The position numbers were made by a program, and so were the translations under genes. The notes under the pieces are model-generated. The model was not told the DNA's origin. It ran no database searches and saw nothing but the letters and a program-made list of their open reading frames with translations. DNA of 64,000 nucleotides. It comes from Ligustrum vulgare. Lineage: Eukaryota > Streptophyta > Magnoliopsida > Lamiales > Oleaceae. Positions within the stretch are counted from its first letter, which is position 1; every line of letters begins with the position of its first letter. Positions 56,965-64,000 of the stretch are shown here, piece after piece. The stretch covers positions 50,001 through 114,000 of the forward strand of contig OY743192.1 in the NCBI GenBank assembly GCA_963555705.1, given 5' to 3'.

Positions 56965-59900
56965 ATTTTAATAAGAGGAATTGAAAGTGGACTCAAATCC
57001 ATCCCATCTCTATCATCGCTGCCATCATATCATCATGGTCATTATCGTAGTCGTCATTAAGGTCCATCGAGGTGGAAGAATGATTAACCCTGCCCTGCCT
57101 TGAGGCGCATTTCTAAAGCCACTCAGAATGAGAAGAAGCCCGGGAACCCCAATCTCCGCAATCTATTATCTCCTTTCCGCTTTATTCCGTCTAATCTTGT
57201 CTACCAATCCCACTGACACAAGGCTTTCGGTTCGTGTTATGCTTCCCGCGGCCAGATCTAGTGGCCAGAGTCTAAGATGAGTCTTTTCCTTTTGACTATC
57301 TCTCGAGCACAGGTCCATGGTGAACATTCTGCCATACTTGGCGTCCAAACGGCACTACTGAGTGGAGCATATTGAGGAGAGTCTTAGGCTCTTCAAGACC
57401 TCTTTCGCTCCTTTTAGAATCAATATTAATCCCCTATTTATGCGCTTGCTTGCTTTGAGAATTACATGTTAGTCATCTTAATGACTTAGTATTGGTAGCT
57501 TGTGCTATGGTACAATATTAATCATATTACTTAGAATGTATTGGTAGGCTTGCTTGCTTTAGGGCGTCAGTTGTGGCTTGACTTCTTTAAGTTCAGCTAG
57601 TTGATATCGAGAAAGCTCCTTAATGGCCACCTCATCCCTGTTCTCCGGGTTCTAAGTGAACGAAGCGATTGTTCCACAGGTAGAACATCGTCACCTTATT
57701 CGATCGATTGAAGAGGCATGAAGCTACTGGGACAAACGAAAGCTAACGTCTGATAACGTATCTAAGATAGTGGCAGGAGGTGGATATCAAACTGATTCGG
57801 CCCTGTGGAGAGCGGCTGAGACAAAACAAGATCTTGTGTCTTCCCCCATATCTCGCTTTGACAAAGCCAGATCGTCAAATTGCATAGAAAGCAGATCCGG
57901 TGCGACGAGAACTCATCCAATGCGGTTTTGTTCTCTCAGTCAGACAGTCTATCGCTCTCAGCAGCAGTTCATTGGTCATACCCTCGGTGGGTGATGACTA
58001 GCAGTGCTTCCTGATTGAGTTCTCACCCTCTATTGATAGATCAAGAGTTCCGGCCCGGCTATGATTCCATCAACAAACCCGATTCGGTATAAAAGCTTAG
58101 CTTCTATTAAAATAATCTATTTTGGAAAGCTATCAGAAAGCTTTACTGGTCTCCCCAACTCAGTTTTTCACTCTAAAACCGCAAGCAGAAGGATGAGCCT
58201 TGGGGCCACCTTCCCAAGAGGTTGATTCACCGAAAAGGGGAGGGCGGACAGAAAGAGTAGATTGATAGATGGAAGAGTACCACCCAACCAAAAACGAAAG
58301 GAATCTCCGGTCTTATCCTGTTCATGGAAGTTTAAGGCAAACAACGTACACTACACTACAGAGGCACGGGCCAAGAGATCATAACAGTCAAATCCTCCAC
58401 TTTCATTTTCAATAAAAAAATTCTCATCAGGTTAAAAAAATGTTGAGTCAAATCAAAAGGTTTGAATTGACGAGGAAAGGAATCATAGGAGCTGGGACCA
58501 CAGAGTTCCCTAGTTGAGGCATGTAGAGAACTCGGTACTGTCAATTAGTCCACGTATCAAGTCTTGTGCGGATTGGTTGGAATAAAAAGGTGGGAATCCC
58601 ACGGTGGAATTGACTGTATGAAAACCCCTTCTCAGGTGGCTTTAGATGCTGCGTTTAGGTGACACCATGGGGGTAGCGATAGCCCGGACTATGTAGTCAT
58701 CTGTCGAGTCTTTCACTCTCCCCTTGTACACAAACAAAAACACTGTCACAGAAGAGATGACTGGTAAAGTGCTGTCATGAGACTAGTGCTCTCGATTTGA
58801 CTAAGTAGCCTGATTGACTTAAAGCTTCATTGACTAGGACGGAATGCAAAAGGAGAACTAGGTCTAAAATAAAAGCATTGATTATGAGGGAAGAATCCTC
58901 TCTTTATCTCTTAGCTGCCCTATAATGTCTTCTTTCTGGAGTTCTTGCATTCTAATATCGTATAGAACTTTACTTTTTAACCAACCAATAGAATGATCTC
59001 ATTGATTCACCTTTTTTTCTTTGTGAGATTAGGACTGGATTAGCGATCACCGGCATTTTCATGGATGAGTTTTGCTTTGCCCCGAGATGCTATCTAGACT
59101 GTCTTCTTTCTATGCTTCTACCTGACCTGAGCCTAAAGGTAAAGGAAGGAAAATACCACAAACCTGAGCCTTCCAAAATTCAACAGATTCAACTCCACCT
59201 ACTCATTATGGGACGGAATCGCCTTTCTTATCTATTTTATTTCATGCCCTGAGCTAACTCATTTCTCTTTCGACTGGAACTCCTTAATTAGTTAATCCGG
59301 AAGTGACTTCGATACCTTTCCAAGAGTAACTCGCTTCTTTAAGCCATGCCCTTAGCACCAAGACTACTGGCTCTTCCAGCAAGAGCAGTAAGATCCATTC
59401 TTTGTACCTCCTTCAAGGACAAGAGATGAAATATAGCTGCTCTCCGCCCAGCATGAATGAGAAAAGAAGGGGTTTCGCATCTAGATGGATTAGGAAGCGG
59501 GCTCAAAAGGCACTTTAGATTACCACCCTACATGGATTCTCCTCAAAGAGATTCAAAAAAAATCTTTTCCAAGCCTCTCAATGAAGGAATACTGAAAAGA
59601 CGGCTAGAACGCCTTAGATCTACTTGAGAATGGGTATCCGCCGAAGTGGAAGAATGCCTTAGGACGAGTAGAACCAATGATTGAACACTATCAGGAGACT
59701 GACTTACTCGAAACTAATAGTGAAGGTCGTAGAGATGGGTACAGTTGCTCGTATCGAATAGTATTTCCGAGATGTGAATCTCACTAAAGCACTTCGAATC
59801 AAGATCTTCATCAACATTCCTCGTGGTCTTGCTAATTCTCGTAGACAACCCTGGAACTAGAACTGGTACTGGAATTGATGTTTACAATGATGTCGTCTAT

Positions 59901-62065
59901 TTATGTACTATGGGATTACCCGGAATCAGAAGTGGGTAGAGTAGTCAAAGTTCGATCAATGGGCTCTACATGACTAGGCTCCACTTACATACTGGATTGG
60001 CTGCTTGCTTGGGCTTACGAGTAAGAAAGACCTACTACCACCCTCCTCTTAATTTAGCCCATTTGTGTTCTTCCGCAGCTTTTGAGTGAGGGGCAGGGTA
60101 AGAAGAAGGGGTATAATAGCAAATGCCTAGAGCCAACAATATCCGAAGGCGCTACGGCGCGGAAGTCACCCATGCAATACTCCCCCACGACCTTCAACAA
60201 AAAAGGTACCTTTATCCGAAACCGAAACAGGTCGATAGGTATAGACGGGACGAGAGACCACTCTCTAACTAACATATTCGAGTTTTCGGCGGTCGACAGA
60301 GCTACACGTTAGAATATTCACTCGCGAAAGAACAACAATATCTTACTTATTATTAATAAAGCCTGACAGCCAGCCGGTAAGAAGTGAGGTACACTTTTTA
60401 AGTGGCGGGGTCATAATTCATTCAGGTGCGCTACAGCAATAAAGTGCATCTTGGCGTGGTGAAGGGCGCAAGGTAGGTCCAGGTCAGACTACGCGAGATG
60501 GCAATAGCCTTAGTCGAAAAGAAGGACGATTCGGCAGCAGCTCTTCCGACATCGTCCTAGTGATCCAGGCTTGGGCATATTCCTTGTACTCTGGGAGACT
60601 AGCCGGGAATAAGGGATGGGCCTATAGAACGGAATCTGGACTCTCCGCTCAGGTAGATCAGCTTCTAAGGCAGCAAGAACAGAAGACCATCTTTTAAAAA
60701 GCAAGAAATGGAAAGAAGAGGGGGACAGAAAGAGCGGTTAACTCTATCAGATCTGCAAAGAAGTACCAATAGAAGGTGATCATAAGGAGGGCCCTACTTA
60801 AGAGTCCCGTAGAGCAAGTGAACAGAATCCTAACCATCTTCACTTCAAGTTAGACCTTTACCTTCTTATCGGTGACAACAGAAGAAGCCCAACCCCACGG
60901 GCAACATCCTCCCCTTTTGCCTTGGGAGTAGCTCATGCCTCAAAAAGAGCTGCTGGATCATGTTCTAAAAGCAATGCCCTGCTACTCTAGTAGGAGGTTG
61001 ACTATATCCACAACTAATTGTGTAATATAAAAAATAGGTTGCCCTCGACGTTTTGGATTTCTTCCGCCTGCAATGTTCGAAAGAACGTTAACTGGTGATG
61101 AATTCTTAAAGGATTTAAAGCCTGTTAAAGCCCCCTCGTAAGACCGACTTTCACTCCGATGTGAGAGCAAGGGCAACTGCCAGCTTTGATTCCGGGTATT
61201 GTAAGGTAAAAAAGAGTTTATACGACCTGTATAGTATAGTACTTGACTTCATTCACAGCAGTAAAGTAAGCAAGTAGTTGAATCAGTAGTAGCTCTTTCT
61301 TGTCTTAGCGGTACTAGCTCTTAACCGCACGAACGGGAATAGAGTTTAATGCAAGCTCAAAAGAGCCTACAGTAACTCCTTTCTTTTCTGTCTCTAACTG
61401 TACTACTAGCAAGTAAGCAAGCAAGCGAGTGAAGTGAACCGAGGAGAGGGAGGTTGACTACTTAGAAAGTTCTCCCAGTAATAGCCTTTCTCTTCTATTT
61501 TATACTTCATAGTGTGGATGATTTCATGGGCCAATATGGTATTATCTTGGATGTGCCGGTGAGGGACAAAGGCCGGAAGACTGACGAAGCCCAGAAAGCT
61601 CTATCAAGGTCTACCAGGAGGCCCAGCCCAAGTGCCTATAAATAGAAAATGAGGGGACCCGCATCGAATCCTCCAGTGTTCAAGTGTTCTGCTCACTAGC
61701 ATTGTACTGCCTTGTACAGCTACTAGTGTAGAGATTCTAGGCAAATAAGCTCGCACTTCTCTTTCCGCTGATAAAGGAAGGTCCAAGGCCAAGGAGAGAT
61801 AGAGGTAAGGCAATCAATCCATTCACTGGTACCGATGGGGTCTACTTACTTAAAGCTTCCAACTGCTACTTCGGAGGGACAAGGGCAGCTATCTTCTTCT
61901 CTGATTCCGAGCGATGATGCGGGGATCTACTAACCAATGCAAGCGGTAGGGCTTTTGTATAAGGACTTCTCTGGGTGGATGACCAAGTGAGATTCTGCAG
62001 GTATTTCGCAAAATAGTCTGGTATATAGTAATGGCATAAGAAGACGAATTTCCGCACTGGGAAAA
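56965..62065. other. intergenic mitochondrial-type DNA
   Basis: Five kilobases with no recognised gene. ORFs are under 80 codons and mostly antisense shadows. 57460-57560 contains loosely repeated ATTGGTAG...CTTGCTTG words. No tRNA or rRNA match was found by eye. Confidence 0.5.
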
Positions 62066-62069
62066 AAGG

Positions 62070-62402
62070 TCAGCCAAATTCTGTTATAAAATGGGCATTA
62101 GAAGAAGAGGTGATCATGATTCTCTGCATCGACGCCGCATAGTAAACATTGGGTTTCCTGGGCAATCCCCTGAGCGACCATTCTATGACGTGTACTAAGT
62201 CCCCTTTTTTTACAGCTAACCATAGTATCAAAGCGTGTCTGGGTACTTTACCCTTGAACCACACCACTCTATACCATGGCACCTGCGTACTCCTGTTCCG
62301 GATATCCTCCCATGCTCTACTAACTGAGAATGTACCATTGGGGGACCCCAATGGGAAGGTATTATTATCGCTTAGCGTTTGTGCTAAGGTACGATCCATC
62401 AA
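62070..62402 (-). pseudogene. LINE RT zinc-binding (zf-RVT) domain
   Basis: The minus strand gives PNGTFSVSRAWEDIRNRS, VPWYRVVWFKGKVPRHALIL and WLAVKKGDL. After a frame change, at about 62148-62104, it gives CLLCGVDAENHDHLFF. This is the C-terminal zinc-binding domain of plant LINE ORF2 (FSVxSAW ... W...VWF...IPRHxFILWLA ... CxLCxxxxExxxHLFF). The C-x2-C and the His are kept, but the frame is broken. Confidence 0.88.
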
Positions 62403-62754
62403 ATTTATTCATGAGAGGGAGGTGGAATCTTTCCTGTAGTAGTTGGAGTTGGAGGTGTGGCACACCAGCTTGGTCTTTCTGTATAAATGTATTTGCCGGT
62501 TGGCTGGTCAACGGTTGAGCTGTCTGGTAAATTTTCCACTAATAATCCGAGGAAAAGGTATCCCTTCCAGTCTTCTATCCCCTCTAGGGAGGAGGAGTAA
62601 AAGGTATTTCACTCTTTTTCCGGCATTTGAAAAAATCCGCTATTACTTACTGTACTGCTTTTAAAGGCTTTCTTTTTGCAAGGAATGGTTAGGACAGAGC
62701 ATAGCCCCTTGGAAGGAGGACTCTCTAGAGGAGTCGGGTTCCTTCGCCTCTTCT

Positions 62755-63040
62755 TCTTTTTGGGAAGGCTTCTACTGATCAAGCATCAATTATGAGCGAA
62801 GTTATGGAAGAGTTCTGTGAAGCAGCTGGGCATAAGGTCAACACCAAAAAATCTAAGCTCTTTGTATCTGGCAATGTCCCGAGAGGACTAGCAATAGGGC
62901 TAAGCTTGATGACAACAATTCCACTAAGCCCTTCTTTGGGAAAGTACCTGGGAATGCCATTAATTCACAAGAGGATAACTAAATCCACGTACCAATTTCT
63001 TCTTGTGAAAACCTTGAGCAAGAGTAGAGCTGACACTTCC
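62755..63040 (+). pseudogene. LINE RT C-terminal fragment, inverted
   Basis: The plus strand reads EFCEAAGHKVNTKKSKLFVS and LGKYLGMPLIHKRITKSTYQ. These correspond to the LINE RT segment after the FADD motif (F...SGLxVNxxKSKxF ... LGKYLGVPLxxxR). It lies opposite in orientation to the LINE pieces on both sides. Confidence 0.85.
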
Positions 63041-63076
63041 ATCTTTGTTAGGATCACTTCCTCGGATATTCTAATT

Positions 63077-64000
63077 TTAACTTTTGATAATGCTTTTAAG
63101 CGCTCTAACTGCCCTTTGGTTCCCAAGCCCTCGGCAGTTGTTCCATATAAGGCAATTCATGGAGACATAGGTACTGGATTCCAGTCTAGCCGTTGAAGCA
63201 GAGTTAGAGATGGAAACATGATTAGGACGCTTCCTTGAATCCGAACTAGGAGAATGAGGTTTTGATCCCTGACTTTCTTGCGTTTTACGCTTCAATCCAG
63301 CTAGAATCTCAGTTACTTCAATACCATCAACTCGCACCGAGTTCTTTCTTACTCTTTGTTCAACCTTCCTCCACCGCTCTCCTCTTCTTAGTGCAAGATT
63401 CAGAAAGCAGGTTAATGGGGTGAGGTTCATGTTGAGACTGGGCCAAGTTCTCTTTTGGATCAACCTTAGTCTGCAGAGGGAATTGGGCCTTTCCTTTCTC
63501 AGCGGATGCGTTACGGATTCTCGGGTCAATCAGTTCCCGGGCATCACGGAAATTGGAATTTTCGATCCCGCCCAACTGATCATCTTCCTCCCTAGCTGGT
63601 AATGCAAACTCCGATGAAGAAGGATCCGATCGCCTACGTCTGATGATGATTCTGCATTTTTCATACATGGTTCTCAACCACGGACCATATTAGAACTTCT
63701 CTTTCTCACCTTTGTCATGTGCAATGATCTTGGAGCAAGATTTCGCAATATGCCCCATACAGCCACATGCCTAATATCTATTATGCAATCTCTCAGATTT
63801 TAGCATCGCAAATATGATGTCCTTACCTTCCTTGATTCTGATTGTCCTTCTGACTGGCTTCAATATGTTAACTTCCGCATGTAACCGGAAAAATAGACTA
63901 TCAAAGGAGATATCTTCTAGCTTCAAATCCAAGGACCATTGTATAAAGTCTCTCCAGATCTTTCTCATTTTCGAAAAAGAAGTGGAAGAAAGGATTGTGT
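63077..64000 (-). mobile_element. LINE ORF1 C-terminus and ORF2 endonuclease start, remnant B
   Basis: On the minus strand from the window end: HAEVNILKPVRRTIRIKEG (63968-63771 frame) resembles the ORF1 segment before the knuckle. Then ACGCMGHIAKSC (about 63775-63740, one residue short of a CX2CX4HX4C knuckle) and YGPWLRTMY follow, the latter matching the FGPWM motif. A Lys/Arg-rich linker comes next, and finally MNCLIWNNCRGLGNQRAVRA at 63160-63100, the start of the ORF2 endonuclease (WNxRGLGNxxxVRAL). Stops and frame changes make it non-functional. It may continue beyond the window. Confidence 0.82.

Noticed and set aside
59715..59870. Ribosomal-protein-like frame (GTVARIE...)
   Set aside because: Short, contains stops, and does not follow any ribosomal protein beyond a few residues.

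Overview
This window reads as part of a large angiosperm (probably eudicot) mitochondrial genome. The evidence is the mixture it contains: plastid-derived fragments (psbA 3' end, ndhG, an intact plastid-type trnM-CAU, a 20-nt rrn16 match), a short mitochondrial rrn18 scrap, decayed nuclear-type retrotransposons (Ty1/copia, Ty3/gypsy, LINE), and an integrated linear mitochondrial plasmid carrying a phage-type RNA polymerase and a protein-primed-type family B DNA polymerase. No complete standard mitochondrial protein gene (nad, cox, atp, ccm, rps, rpl) is recognisable in the 64 kb, so most of it is intergenic.

Layout. 1-15.2 kb: apparently non-coding, with short repeats. 15.2-15.6 kb: a possible group II intron domain V and a tRNA-like (t-element) structure. 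16.4-18.6 kb (+): two overlapping AT-rich ORFs. The first is a stand-alone reverse-transcriptase-like protein of group II intron type whose YADD box has been replaced. The second starts at a TAATG overlap and ends in a membrane segment. 19.8-21.9 kb (-): a Ty1/copia remnant. 22.4-22.7 kb (-): plastid psbA end. 22.7-27.3 kb: non-coding, with a possible intron 5' end. 27.3-32.8 kb (-): the plasmid rpo and dpo genes in tandem, with catalytic motifs intact but three reading-frame lesions. 32.9-35.3 kb: gypsy fragments, a 31-nt tandem repeat and an unidentified ORF. 38.2-39.7, 43.8-44.2 and 46.6-47.0 kb (+): copia gag/protease/integrase, RT N-half and RT C-half in collinear order, possibly one element split by later insertions. 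The last gap holds trnM and the rrn18 scrap. 41.2-41.8 kb (-): LINE ORF1/ORF2 junction. 53.0 kb (+): LINE RT scrap. 55.1 kb (+): ndhG fragment. 56.3-57.0 kb (-): unidentified broken coding-like stretch. 62.1-64.0 kb: a rearranged LINE.

The only loci that could plausibly be expressed are trnM, the two ORFs at 16.4-18.6 kb, perhaps the plasmid polymerases if recoded, and some unidentified small ORFs. The strongest candidate for something undescribed is the RT-like/membrane-ORF pair at 16,395-18,550. All homology calls rest on motif recognition by eye; no database search was run.
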